From: Catellatospora sp. IY07-71 | GTDB taxonomy: Bacteria; Actinomycetota; Actinomycetes; Mycobacteriales; Micromonosporaceae | DNA: 64,000 nucleotides | Assembly: GCF_018326265.1 (NCBI RefSeq) | Contig: NZ_AP023360.1 | Span: forward strand, 4,497,501-4,561,500 | Reading direction: 5' to 3' | Shown here: positions 16,021-24,141 of the stretch, piece by piece | Layout of the letters: each line of letters starts with the position of its first letter | Position numbering within the stretch: the first letter of the stretch is position 1 | The notes under the pieces: model-generated | Told to the model about the DNA's origin: nothing | What the model saw: only the letters and a program-made list of their open reading frames with translations | Databases searched by the model: none | Made by a program: the position numbers and the translations under genes

Positions 16021-16337
16021 GCGACACCATCCGCGTCGACATCGTCGACAAGAGCCCTGGCAACGGCGGCTGGCGCATCACCGGCACCTGCCCCGACCGG
16101 ATCTCCGCATCCGGTGGCCTGCACGTCTACGCCGGACGCACCGCCATGGTCTTGGACTGTGCCTCCGACGAGGTCATCGTCACCGGCCGGTCCCTGTCCG
16201 GCGTCCTGCAGAACCTCGCCGATTTCACCGGCCTGCCGGTCCGCCTCACCGACGAGGTCCACGGCCGGACCAACACCTTCCACCCCGCTACGGGGACCAC
16301 CCTGCCTGCCGACCTCAGGGAGGTTGACCATGTCTGA
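16017..16337 (+). CDS. Hypothetical AICE protein, paralogue of the 12352-12666 gene
   Basis: 106 residues. Shares SDEVIVTG and FTGLPV segments with the protein at 12352-12666 and has the same length class. ATG overlaps the preceding stop, and the 3' end overlaps the DUF2637 gene by 8 bp. No motif points to an activity. Confidence 0.6.
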   Translation: MSDTIRVDIVDKSPGNGGWRITGTCPDRISASGGLHVYAGRTAMVLDCASDEVIVTGRSLSGVLQNLADFTGLPVRLTDEVHGRTNTFHPATGTTLPADLREVDHV

Positions 16338-17145
16338 CATCCGCACCCGGGGCCGTGGCTGGGCCTACGCCGGGACCATCGTCGGCGGTGGGCTGTCCAT
16401 CGCCGCCAACCTCATGCACAGCTTCGTGCCCCCCGCCGACGCCCCCGAGGGCTGGACCCCCAAGGTCGGCGCGGTCGTGTTCTCGGTCTTCTGGCCGATC
16501 CTGCTGTTCATCGCCGTCGAGATCCTCGCCCGCGTCATCTGGCCCGAGGGCCGCTGGTACAAGGTGGCCCGCTTCGGCGGCATCCTGCCGGTCGCGATCG
16601 TCGCCGGATACGTGTCCTACCGGCACCTGTCAGCGCTGCTCGCCTCCTGGGGCGAGGAGACCGCAACCGTCTACGTCGGCCCGCTGGCCATCGACGGCCT
16701 CATGATCATGGCCACGGCCGCACTGCTGGTCATCGGCAACAACACCCGCACCACCGCCGACACCACGACCACCACCCCGGCCCCTGTCCCGGCTGCGCCG
16801 GTCACCCCGGCTCCGGCCACGGTCGCCAACACCGGCAGCGGTCACTCTCCGCGCCCGCCTGCCACAACCCAGCGTCACGACACCTCGGCCGGTGGGCCGG
16901 TCGTCATCGTGGACCCGGTCCTCGACGCCGAGCCGGTCACCGTACCGGCGCACCTGCTCACCACCGCCCGGTTCACCATGAACCAGTTCGCGGGCTCCAT
17001 CGGCCGTCCCATCAGTGCCGACGAGCTGGCGGCCTACATGAACGTCACCCCCGTCATGGCCCGGCTGATCCTGGCCGAACTCGGGGAGAACGTTCCGGCC
17101 ATCACCAGCGCCCACCTCAACGGCACCCCGGCAGGTGCCCGGTGA
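16330..17145 (+). CDS. DUF2637 membrane protein (AICE Spd-like)
   Basis: 271 residues from ATG 16330. The N-terminal half has four transmembrane helices (AGTIVGGGLSIAANLM, GAVVFSVFWPILLFIAVEIL, FGGILPVAIVAGYVSYRHL, PLAIDGLMIMATAALLVI), the DUF2637 pattern. A Thr/Pro/Ala linker (about 140-200) and a C-terminal cytoplasmic helical region with SADELAAYMNVTPVMARLIL follow. DUF2637 proteins are constant AICE members and are thought to help spread of the element within recipient mycelium; this is by analogy. Confidence 0.8.
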   Translation: MSDIRTRGRGWAYAGTIVGGGLSIAANLMHSFVPPADAPEGWTPKVGAVVFSVFWPILLFIAVEILARVIWPEGRWYKVARFGGILPVAIVAGYVSYRHLSALLASWGEETATVYVGPLAIDGLMIMATAALLVIGNNTRTTADTTTTTPAPVPAAPVTPAPATVANTGSGHSPRPPATTQRHDTSAGGPVVIVDPVLDAEPVTVPAHLLTTARFTMNQFAGSIGRPISADELAAYMNVTPVMARLILAELGENVPAITSAHLNGTPAGAR

Positions 17146-17405
17146 GCATCATCCGTGTCGAGGTGGATTACTACCGCCACACGTCCCCGGCCAACCCTGA
17201 GCCGCACGTGGTCGACACCCGCCAGAAGATCGCCGACGTGATCCCCGGTGGGGCCTGCCTCACCCCGGTCACCGTGCGATCCGGCGACACCACCCGCACC
17301 ATCGCCTGCGGAAGGCACGAACCGGCCTCGCGCCAGTGCCGCGCCTGCCGCGTCACCATCATCGAGGTCCGCACCAACGTCCACGACACCGGTGCGTACG
17401 CCTGA
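17142..17405 (+). CDS. Small AICE protein with Cys/His cluster
   Basis: 87 residues, GTG overlapping the previous stop. CGRHEPASRQCRACRV near residue 60 could bind a metal (C-x2-H ... C-x2-C). No known family recognised. Its TGA overlaps the ATG of the RepSA gene. Confidence 0.6.
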   Translation: MSIIRVEVDYYRHTSPANPEPHVVDTRQKIADVIPGGACLTPVTVRSGDTTRTIACGRHEPASRQCRACRVTIIEVRTNVHDTGAYA

Positions 17406-19141
17406 TGACGGCTTCGATGCTGGACGCCGCACCCCGACCCCTCATTACGGGCCGGGGTGCGGCCTCGAACACCGAAACCGGCCACCCCTCCACGGTCGGC
17501 AGCATCTTCCACACCGCTCTCCTCGACCGCACCTCGCAGGGCGACTACTTCGGCTGGCTGGAGCACATTCGCTCGGCCGCAGGCTGCACCCGCCCAGTCC
17601 GGCTCGCCGGGGAGCTACACACCGTGCACCGGCACGGCGACGCCGCGACCGTGCTGGACTCCAGCTCCACCGCGACGATGCCTGACGGCACGATCTACAA
17701 GGCCTGCGGCAACCGGCGCGCCTCGCTGTGCCCGTCCTGCGCCCGCACCTACCAAGCCGACGCCTACCAGCTCCTGCGCGCAGGGCTCGTCGGCGGTAAA
17801 GGCATCCCGGCCACCGTCGCCACCCACCCGGCCGTATTCGCCACGTTCACCGCACCGTCGTTCGGGCTGGTCCACCGCCGCGTGGTCAAACGCCACACCT
17901 GCACCGACCGGCGCCGCTGCGACTGCCGCCCCAAGCCCTGCCGCGCCCGCCGCCCGGCCGACGACGCCACCGACTGCGCCCACGGCACGCCCGTGGCCTG
18001 CTTCGCCCGCCATGACGCCGACGATCCCCGGCTCGGTCAGCCCTTCTGCCTCGACTGCTACGACCACGCCGCCCAGGTCGTGTGGAACCTGTACGCCGGT
18101 GAGCTGTGGCGGCGCACCAAGCAGGCCATCGACCGCGAACTTGCCAAGCTCGCCCGGCGGCTCGGCATCCCCCGCGTTCAGGTCGGCATCCACCCGGTCA
18201 CCGGGCATCGGATCACCAAACCGCCCGTGCACACCTCCTGCGGCAAGGTCGCCGAGTTCCAGACACGCGGCGCGGTCCACTTCCACGCCCTCATCCGCCT
18301 GGACGGCGTCGACGCCGACGACCCGGACGCCATCGCCGCGCCCGCGGCCGCGTTCACCGCCGCCGACCTCGACGCCGCGATCCGGGCCGCCGCCGCGTCC
18401 ATCGACTTCACCACCCCAGCACACCCCGACCAGCCCGCAGGCTGGCGCATCGCCTGGGGAGACCCGCGCAAGGGCATCGACGTGCGCCCGATCAACCTCG
18501 ACGGGGCCGAAGTCACCGACAGCATGGCCGCCGGATACCTGGCCAAGTACGCCACCAAATCCACGGAGGCGACCGGACACGCCTCCGTGCGGCTCACCGA
18601 CGAGACGATCGACTACTACGCCGACCCTGACGGCAGCCACGCCGCCCGCCTCGTCGCCGCCTGCTGGCGACTCGGCCGCCCCACCCACAAGCCGGTTCCG
18701 CTGGGGGACCGGCCTCGCCGTGGTGACGCTGTGCTCCCGCCGGCCACTACGGCGCGTGACATCAACGCCGAGAATCCCTACGCCGGGCTGCGCCGCTGGG
18801 CACACATGCTCGGCTTCGGCGGCCACTTCATGAGCAAGAGCCGCCGCTACTCGGTCACCTTCGGCCAACTGCGCGCCGTACGCACCGCCTACCGCCGCGC
18901 CGAGCTGCCCGACCACCCCGGCGCGCTCCAGATCGGCCACGACGACCAGGACCACGAAGACACCATCCTCGTCGTCGGCACCCTCGCCTTCGCCGGAGTC
19001 GGCTGGCACACCAGCGCAGACGCGCTGCTGGCCAACACCGCTGCCGCCATGGCCCGCGAACGAGCAGCCACCGGCCGCGAAGAGATCGCACACGAACTCG
19101 GCACCACCCCGCCCACCCCACACCCCTTGGAGCACCCATGA
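17405..19141 (+). CDS. repSA: RepSA-type replication initiator
   Basis: 578 residues from ATG 17405. Rolling-circle initiator of the pSAM2 RepSA family. Zinc-like cysteine clusters lie in the N-terminal half (KACGNRRASLCPSCARTYQ; CDCRPKPC). The HUH motif is AVHFHALIRLDG (about residues 293-304). The tyrosine-containing region is VTDSMAAGYLAKYATKSTE. It starts replication of the excised circle, which AICEs need before transfer. Starts inside the previous stop and ends inside the start of the excisionase gene, so rep, xis and int are co-expressed. Confidence 0.9.
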   Translation: MTASMLDAAPRPLITGRGAASNTETGHPSTVGSIFHTALLDRTSQGDYFGWLEHIRSAAGCTRPVRLAGELHTVHRHGDAATVLDSSSTATMPDGTIYKACGNRRASLCPSCARTYQADAYQLLRAGLVGGKGIPATVATHPAVFATFTAPSFGLVHRRVVKRHTCTDRRRCDCRPKPCRARRPADDATDCAHGTPVACFARHDADDPRLGQPFCLDCYDHAAQVVWNLYAGELWRRTKQAIDRELAKLARRLGIPRVQVGIHPVTGHRITKPPVHTSCGKVAEFQTRGAVHFHALIRLDGVDADDPDAIAAPAAAFTAADLDAAIRAAAASIDFTTPAHPDQPAGWRIAWGDPRKGIDVRPINLDGAEVTDSMAAGYLAKYATKSTEATGHASVRLTDETIDYYADPDGSHAARLVAACWRLGRPTHKPVPLGDRPRRGDAVLPPATTARDINAENPYAGLRRWAHMLGFGGHFMSKSRRYSVTFGQLRAVRTAYRRAELPDHPGALQIGHDDQDHEDTILVVGTLAFAGVGWHTSADALLANTAAAMARERAATGREEIAHELGTTPPTPHPLEHP

Positions 19142-19326
19142 GCAGCGCCACCACCCACCGCCTGTGGAGCGTCGACGACGTCTCCACGTACCTCGGCATC
19201 CCCGTGGAAACCCTCTACACCTGGCGCAAACGCCGCTACGGACCACCAGCCGCCCGCGTCGGTAAACACCTCCGCTACGACCCCGACGCCGTCCGCGCCT
19301 GGTTCACCGCCCAAACGACCGCCTGA
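19138..19326 (+). CDS. xis: Excisionase (MerR-type HTH)
   Basis: 62 residues. One winged helix-turn-helix of the MerR/excisionase type: LWSVDDVSTYLGIPVETLYT, then WRKRRYGPPAARVGKHLRYD, the standard AICE Xis pattern. It would bend attachment-site DNA and turn the integrase toward excision. It overlaps rep by 4 bp and lies 13 bp before int. Confidence 0.9.
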   Translation: MSSATTHRLWSVDDVSTYLGIPVETLYTWRKRRYGPPAARVGKHLRYDPDAVRAWFTAQTTA

Positions 19327-19339
19327 ACAGGAGAGACGA

Positions 19340-20551
19340 ATGGCACACATCGAGGACCGTTGGTACAAGACCGTCGTCGGCGACGACGGCAAGAAGAAGC
19401 GGGTCAAGACCGGCCTACACGGCAAGGGCCTGCGCTATCGGGTGCGATACGTGGCCCCGGATGGCCGTGAGCGGTCGCAGTCGTTCCCCGACCGAGAGAA
19501 GAAGCAGGCAGAAGACTTCCTGATCAAGATTGAGAACGACAAGCGAGCGCAAACCTACGTCGACCCTCACGCGGGTCGGATTTCGTTCCGGCAGTACGCC
19601 GAGCAGTGGCTGGCGACCGTCGCAGTCGACGAGTCGACGCGGGAGAACTACGGCTCGCGTCTGCGCAACCACATCCTGCCGTTCTTCGGCACGCGATCAC
19701 TAGCCTCGATCAAGCCGGAGATGGTGCGGCATTGGGACCGGGCGTCCGGCCTCGCCGTGGCGACCCGAGCGGTGAACTTCGCAATCCTGCAGGCGATCTT
19801 CAATGCTGCCATCGACGACGAGCGGATCGCGAAGAACCCGTGCGCTGCCAAGTCGGTGACTGCGCCCAAGCCGGAGCCGAGGACGGTCGTGCCGTGGACC
19901 GCCGGACAGGTCCTGGCAGTTCGCTCTGGACTGCTCGACCGGTACCGCTCGATGGTCGACGTGGCGGCTGGGTGCGGCGTCCGGCAGGGTGAGGCCTTCG
20001 GCCTCAGCATCGATGACCTGGACAACGACGCCGGGTGGTTGCACGTTCGCCGTCAGGTCAAGCGGGTGAAGCACCGGCTCGTGTTCGGCCTGCCCAAGAG
20101 CGACAAAGAACGCCGGGTGCCACTGCCGGCAAGAGTCAGCCAGGCGTTGAAGATGCACGTCGAGCAGTTTCCGCCGGTCGAAGTTACGTTGCCCTGGGAA
20201 GACCCGGACTCGACGAAACTCGTGACGGTTCCCCTGGTCTTCACCTCGCTACGCCCGTATGCGATCAACCGCAACTCGTTCGACCCCAAGCACTGGCATC
20301 GCGCGCTCCGGCACGCCGGGATCGCGCCGGGCCGTGACTCCGGCATGCATGCCCTGCGCCACTTCTACGCTTCGGTCCTCCTGGACGCGGGGGAGAACGT
20401 CAAGGCTCTGTCCGAGTACCTCGGCCACGCCAACGCGGCGTTCACGCTCCGGGTCTATGCCCACCTCATGCCGGGCAGTCAGGACCGTACTCGCCGCGCC
20501 ATCGATGAGATGTTCGGTGAGAACGGCCCTGACGGCCTGGCGACGGCCTGA
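19340..20551 (+). CDS. int: Tyrosine site-specific integrase
   Basis: 403 residues. N-terminal SAM-like/core-binding domain (FRQYAEQWLATVAVDESTRE, residues about 77-96), then the catalytic domain with Arg in GVRQGEAFGL, Lys/beta strand SDKERRVPL, HALRHFYAS (H-x2-R), GHANA and the nucleophile Tyr in TLRVYAHLMPG. All catalytic residues are present. It ends 26 bp from attR. The attachment site implied by the flanks is the 3' end of a pectin lyase gene rather than a tRNA. Its last codons form part of a terminator hairpin and an arm-like repeat. Confidence 0.95.
   Translation: MAHIEDRWYKTVVGDDGKKKRVKTGLHGKGLRYRVRYVAPDGRERSQSFPDREKKQAEDFLIKIENDKRAQTYVDPHAGRISFRQYAEQWLATVAVDESTRENYGSRLRNHILPFFGTRSLASIKPEMVRHWDRASGLAVATRAVNFAILQAIFNAAIDDERIAKNPCAAKSVTAPKPEPRTVVPWTAGQVLAVRSGLLDRYRSMVDVAAGCGVRQGEAFGLSIDDLDNDAGWLHVRRQVKRVKHRLVFGLPKSDKERRVPLPARVSQALKMHVEQFPPVEVTLPWEDPDSTKLVTVPLVFTSLRPYAINRNSFDPKHWHRALRHAGIAPGRDSGMHALRHFYASVLLDAGENVKALSEYLGHANAAFTLRVYAHLMPGSQDRTRRAIDEMFGENGPDGLATA
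20531..20551 (+). repeat. Candidate integrase arm site, right end
   Basis: Two GACGGCCTG units matching 3988-4008 at 20 of 21 positions, located in the last codons of int. An inverted unit follows at 20561-20569. See the left arm entry. Confidence 0.5.
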
Positions 20552-20570
20552 TCATGAAATCAGGCCGTCG
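20541..20570. terminator. Bidirectional hairpin between int and the lyase
   Basis: Perfect 12-bp stem CGACGGCCTGAT / ATCAGGCCGTCG with a 6-nt loop, covering the int stop codon. It lies 6 bp from the lyase stop at 20577, so the element brings both a replacement gene end and a replacement terminator for the disrupted host gene. Confidence 0.75.
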
Positions 20571-20576
20571 CGGAGA

Positions 20577-20665
20577 TCATCGGACGTAGATGTTGGGAGA
20601 GTTTGGCGTGGTCATGCCGTCGCCGATGAAGAAGCTGGGGTGGGGCGGCTGGTTGTAGGCGGTGT
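20577..20665 (-). other. attR: element-supplied 3' end of the lyase gene
   Basis: Same 89 bp as 3793-3881. It carries a different downstream part: TTPNSPNIYVR with stop TGA instead of TTPTLPNIYLR with stop TAG. Crossover must have occurred in one of the two identical blocks (20608-20636 or 20638-20665). Coding is uninterrupted across it, which is why the lyase remains full length. Confidence 0.9.
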
Positions 20666-22844
20666 TCTGCCAGGCGATCGCCACCCGGTACATCGGGTCG
20701 TGCATCAGGGTGTGGATGCGGCGGTCCGTGGTGTTGGTGGTGGCGTAGATACGCAGCGCGGTGTTGTCGCTGGTACGCCAGATCACCTCCTCGCGCCAGT
20801 CGCCGAACAGGTCGGCGGACAGGGCCGGGGTCGCCTTGGTGCCGTTGTTGGAGGCGACGCCGCTGGCGGTGAGCAGGCGGGTGTCGCCGCCGGTGCCGTA
20901 CTTGTCGATGCGGGTCTGGTCGAGCAGCTCCCGCACCGGGTCCCCGTCCCACCAGACCAGGAAGTTGATCGAGCTGGGTTCCCGGCCGAGCGAGGCCCCG
21001 TTGGCGGTGTTGCGCAGGGTGGTGTCCGAGGCGGACCAGGCTTCCGCGCCGGGGCTGCCGGCCCAGATGTCACCCGCGACGCCACGCCCGTTGTCGGCCC
21101 CGGAGGCGGTGCTCCACAGGATCTGGCCGGTGCGCGCGTCGGCCAGCCACGAGCCCGGCTGGCTGGTGCTCTCGCTGACCTTGAACACCTCGAGCCCGGC
21201 CCGGCTCGGGACCAGGTCGCCGACGTGCAGCGCGTCGCCGTGGCCGCGGCCGGTGTTCCACAGCGGCTGGCCGTTGTCGTTGATCGTCATCGCGCCGAAG
21301 ATGATCTCGTCGCGCCCGTCGGCGTCCACGTCGCCGATGGACAGCTGGTGGTTGCCCTGCCCGGCGTACTGGCTGCCCGCGCTGTTGGAGTCGAAGGTCC
21401 AGCGGCGGGTCAGGCTCCCGTTGCGGAAGTCCCAGGCCACGATGACGGTACGGGTGTAGTACCCGCGCGACATGATCAGGCTCGGCCGCGCCCCGTCGAG
21501 GTACGCCGTGCCCGCGAGGAACCGGTCGACCCGGTTGCCGTAGCTGTCGCCCCAGGACGAGACCGTGCCGCGCGGCGGCTCGTAGTTGACCGTGGACAGC
21601 GCCGCGCCGTTGAGGCCGTTGAACATGGTCAGGTACTCCGGGCCGGTGAGGATGTAGCCGGAGGAGTTGCGGTGGTCGGCGCTCGCGTTGCCGATGACCG
21701 TGCCGACGCCGTCGCGGGTCGCGTCGGCGGTCTTCATGGCGACCTCGGCGCGGCCGTCGCCGTCGTAGTCGTACACCTGGAACTGGGTGTAGTGCGCTCC
21801 GGCCCGGATGTTGCGGCCCAGGTCGATGCGCCACATGCGGGTGCCGTTGAGCCGGTACGCGTCGACGTAGACGTTGCCGGTGACCCCGGACTGCGAGTTG
21901 TCCTTGGCGTTGTCCGGGTCCCACTTGAGCACGATCTCGTACTGCCCGTCGCCGTCGAGGTCGCCGACCGACGCGTCGTTGGCGGAGTAGCCGCTCGCCG
22001 GAGCCGAGATCGGCACGTCGAGGTAGTTGCCGCCGGTGAAGCGCAGCGACGCCCCGGACGCGGCCTGCTCGACGCCGCCGACGACGGCCCGCACGGTGTA
22101 GGACGCGTCCGCGGCCGCGCCGTTGTCCAGGTAGTTCGTCGAGTTGGTGATGGGGGAGGCGGTCACCTTGGTGCCGCCCCGGTACAGGTTGAACCCGGTG
22201 CTGTAGGACTCGGTGCCCAGCAGCCGCCAGGACACCAGGTTGCCGCTGCCGGAGCGGACGCTGACCAGGCCCCGGTTCAGGTCCTCCATCTGCTTCGCGC
22301 CGGACGGCGGCGGCCCGGACGGGCTCGGCGACGGCGGCGCGGAGGGTGACGGGGAGGCCGACGGCGATGCCGAGGGCTGCGGTGACGCGCTGGCCGACGG
22401 CGACGGCGCGCCGGAGGTCGGCGCGGGGGCACCGGTGCAGGTGGTGCCGTTGAGCGCGAAGCTCGCCGGGGCCGGGTTCGATACGTCGTTCCAGCTGGCG
22501 TTGAAGCCGAACGCGGTGCTCGCGTTGGTCGCGATGGGCGCGTTGTAGCCGGCGTCGCGGACGGACACGGCCGCCCCCGACTGGGTGTGCGTGCCGTTCC
22601 ACAGCTGGCTGATGACCTGCCCGCCGGTGAAGCTCCAGGTCAGGGTCCAGCCGTTGACCGGGTCGCCGAGGTTGGTGATGGTGACGTTGGCGCCGAAGCC
22701 GCCGCCCCACTGGTTGGTGACGGCGTAGTCGACGCGGCAGCCCGCCGCGGCCTGGGCGCTGACCGCCGCGATCAGGCCGGCGGTCAGGGCGGTTGCGGTG
22801 GCGCCGGCGAGGATCGCCAGGCGCCGTCGGGTACGTGTGGGCAT
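20577..22844 (-). CDS. Rhamnogalacturonan endolyase, CBM2 + PL11
   Basis: 755 residues from ATG 22844. Signal peptide with twin Arg-rich start (MPTRTRRRLAILAG), cleaved after AQAAA. A CBM2 module (about residues 33-135: CRVDYAVTNQWGGGFGANVT, NGWTLTWSFTGGQ) binds cellulose or related fibres. A Pro/Ser/Ala linker follows. The PL11 catalytic beta-propeller (from about 190) carries calcium-binding DGDG loops (VGDLDGDGQYE, YDYDGDGRAE, IGDVDADGRDE) and ends AYNQPPHPSFFIGDGM. It cleaves the rhamnogalacturonan I backbone of pectin outside the cell. The last 28 codons overlap the AICE attachment site and the final few residues come from the element. Confidence 0.92.
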   Translation of the reverse strand: MPTRTRRRLAILAGATATALTAGLIAAVSAQAAAGCRVDYAVTNQWGGGFGANVTITNLGDPVNGWTLTWSFTGGQVISQLWNGTHTQSGAAVSVRDAGYNAPIATNASTAFGFNASWNDVSNPAPASFALNGTTCTGAPAPTSGAPSPSASASPQPSASPSASPSPSAPPSPSPSGPPPSGAKQMEDLNRGLVSVRSGSGNLVSWRLLGTESYSTGFNLYRGGTKVTASPITNSTNYLDNGAAADASYTVRAVVGGVEQAASGASLRFTGGNYLDVPISAPASGYSANDASVGDLDGDGQYEIVLKWDPDNAKDNSQSGVTGNVYVDAYRLNGTRMWRIDLGRNIRAGAHYTQFQVYDYDGDGRAEVAMKTADATRDGVGTVIGNASADHRNSSGYILTGPEYLTMFNGLNGAALSTVNYEPPRGTVSSWGDSYGNRVDRFLAGTAYLDGARPSLIMSRGYYTRTVIVAWDFRNGSLTRRWTFDSNSAGSQYAGQGNHQLSIGDVDADGRDEIIFGAMTINDNGQPLWNTGRGHGDALHVGDLVPSRAGLEVFKVSESTSQPGSWLADARTGQILWSTASGADNGRGVAGDIWAGSPGAEAWSASDTTLRNTANGASLGREPSSINFLVWWDGDPVRELLDQTRIDKYGTGGDTRLLTASGVASNNGTKATPALSADLFGDWREEVIWRTSDNTALRIYATTNTTDRRIHTLMHDPMYRVAIAWQNTAYNQPPHPSFFIGDGMTTPNSPNIYVR

Positions 22845-23001
22845 CTGTGTGCTCCCGAGAAAGGAGGGACGGAGATCGCGGCCGACCGGTCGATGCATGC
22901 CCGTGCATCCGGTTGGCGTGGTTCGCGGTAGCGTGCCCTGCTCCCGTGAGCGATGTTAGACCCGTCGATGAACCGTTTCAACCCGAGAAGCGGCCAGGCG
23001 G

Positions 23002-23799
23002 TCAGGCCGCCGCCACCCGGACCGTCACCGGCGCACCCCACCAGCCGTCACGCACGAACAGCGCGCCGTACCAGCCGGACTGCGCGGGCCGGAAGGTGAG
23101 CGTCACGGTCTGCGGCCGGTCGAGGTCGTAGAACGGCGTCGACGCGGACGCCACCGCCGTGCCGCGGGTCCGCGCCCAGGTCGCCGGATCGGTGGCGCTG
23201 CTGCCGAGCAGGTGCAGCGAACTGAACCCGCCGGTCGCGGTGAACGTGTATGTGGCCGTGTTCGACAGATACACGTCGCGGATGTCGACGGTCCAGTCGA
23301 GATAGCTCGCGCCGATGGGCTGGTCGACGGCCGGGGTGGAGGTCGACAGGGTGCGCCCGCCCGCGACGAACTGGACGTTGTACTTGACCGGGTTGGTGTT
23401 GCCGGAGTGGCTCAGCACCCGCGTCGCGTAGGCGCCGACGGGCAGGCGCCCGGAGTTGTTGTCGAAGGCGACCCAGTCGGCGGGGATGAAGTCGCCCTGC
23501 CGGCTCTCGCCCAGCAGGCATCCGTCCGGCCCGAACAGTGCGATGTCCGAGTCCCAGCCCTGCGAGCCGCGGGTGGCCACGACCGACCAGAAGTTGCTGC
23601 GCGTGGTCACACGATAGGTCGCGAGCTGCCATTTCAGCACCGCGCCCTCATCGTTGAGGGTCGCGCTGGTGGGCGCGAGACACGGCAGCGGCCCGGCGGA
23701 CGCGGCCGGTGGCCCGGCGGCGAGCGTGGTGGCGACGAGCGCGGCGCACGCCGCGGCGAGGCGTGACACGCGGTGGGTGGTGCGGGGCCGCTCTGCCAT
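23002..23799 (-). CDS. Secreted hypothetical protein
   Basis: 265 residues from ATG 23799 (GGAG 6 bp upstream; an in-frame ATG at 23811 has poor spacing). A signal peptide (RLAAACAALVATTLAAGPPA, then ASAG) is followed by a beta-rich body with two similar halves (DSDIALFGPDGCLLGES; YLDWTVDIRDVYLSNTATYT; SGWYGALFVRDGWWG). No catalytic motif. Could be an adhesin-like or pre-peptidase-C-like beta-sandwich protein; not assigned. Confidence 0.7.
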   Translation of the reverse strand: MAERPRTTHRVSRLAAACAALVATTLAAGPPAASAGPLPCLAPTSATLNDEGAVLKWQLATYRVTTRSNFWSVVATRGSQGWDSDIALFGPDGCLLGESRQGDFIPADWVAFDNNSGRLPVGAYATRVLSHSGNTNPVKYNVQFVAGGRTLSTSTPAVDQPIGASYLDWTVDIRDVYLSNTATYTFTATGGFSSLHLLGSSATDPATWARTRGTAVASASTPFYDLDRPQTVTLTFRPAQSGWYGALFVRDGWWGAPVTVRVAAA

Positions 23800-23982
23800 G
23801 GTGATCTCCATACCTCGTTCGGCGTGGACACCATGGTCCGGTCGCGGTGGACCCCGGCACAGCGAAGGTCGGCATCCGGACAGCCGCACCGTCGGTCCGC
23901 GCGCGGATACCGAATGGCACGGCTATCCGTCAATGGCGGGGATGCGGACAGCCCGACCGGGCAACCCTCTCCTGACGAAAGG

Positions 23983-24024
23983 AAGGGCACCTTCTTATCG
24001 TTTTCCGTAGTAGAAGGTGCCCTT
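23983..24024. repeat. Dispersed 42-bp hairpin, copy C
   Basis: Same arms as copy A (AAGGGCACCTTCTT, one mispair at the base of the loop) with a diverged 14-nt loop. Unlike copies A and B it lies between two divergently transcribed genes, so here it cannot be serving as an ordinary terminator of either neighbour. Confidence 0.8.
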
Positions 24025-24141
24025 CCTAACCTTTCCAGCTGCGGCCGGGCGGGGCGTGAGCCCTGTTCTGGCCGTTCGGCTGATCTGCGGCGTCTCAAGA
24101 TCGCATACCATCGCCCAGGCTACGACCTGGGAGGACTGGCG

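Larger units (their letters stand above)
3793..20665 (+). mobile_element. Actinomycete integrative and conjugative element (AICE) inserted in a lyase gene
   Basis: The element is delimited by an 89-bp direct repeat (3793-3881 and 20577-20665, offset 16,784 bp). Its right part is a classic AICE core: SCO3933-like protein, FtsK-type transfer ATPase, RRQRL zinc protein, DUF2637 protein, RepSA initiator, MerR-type excisionase and tyrosine integrase. On the left are control genes (Nudix, XRE-PLD), cargo and two insertion sequences. AICEs usually use the 3' end of a tRNA gene as attachment site; here the site is the 3' end of a rhamnogalacturonan lyase gene and the element brings its own version of that end. 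All core genes look intact, so it may still excise. Confidence 0.88.

Noticed and set aside
20259-22349. Plus-strand frame of about 700 codons running from int into the lyase
   Set aside because: It is antisense to the PL11 lyase, whose catalytic and calcium-loop motifs are clear, and has no ribosome binding site or domain.
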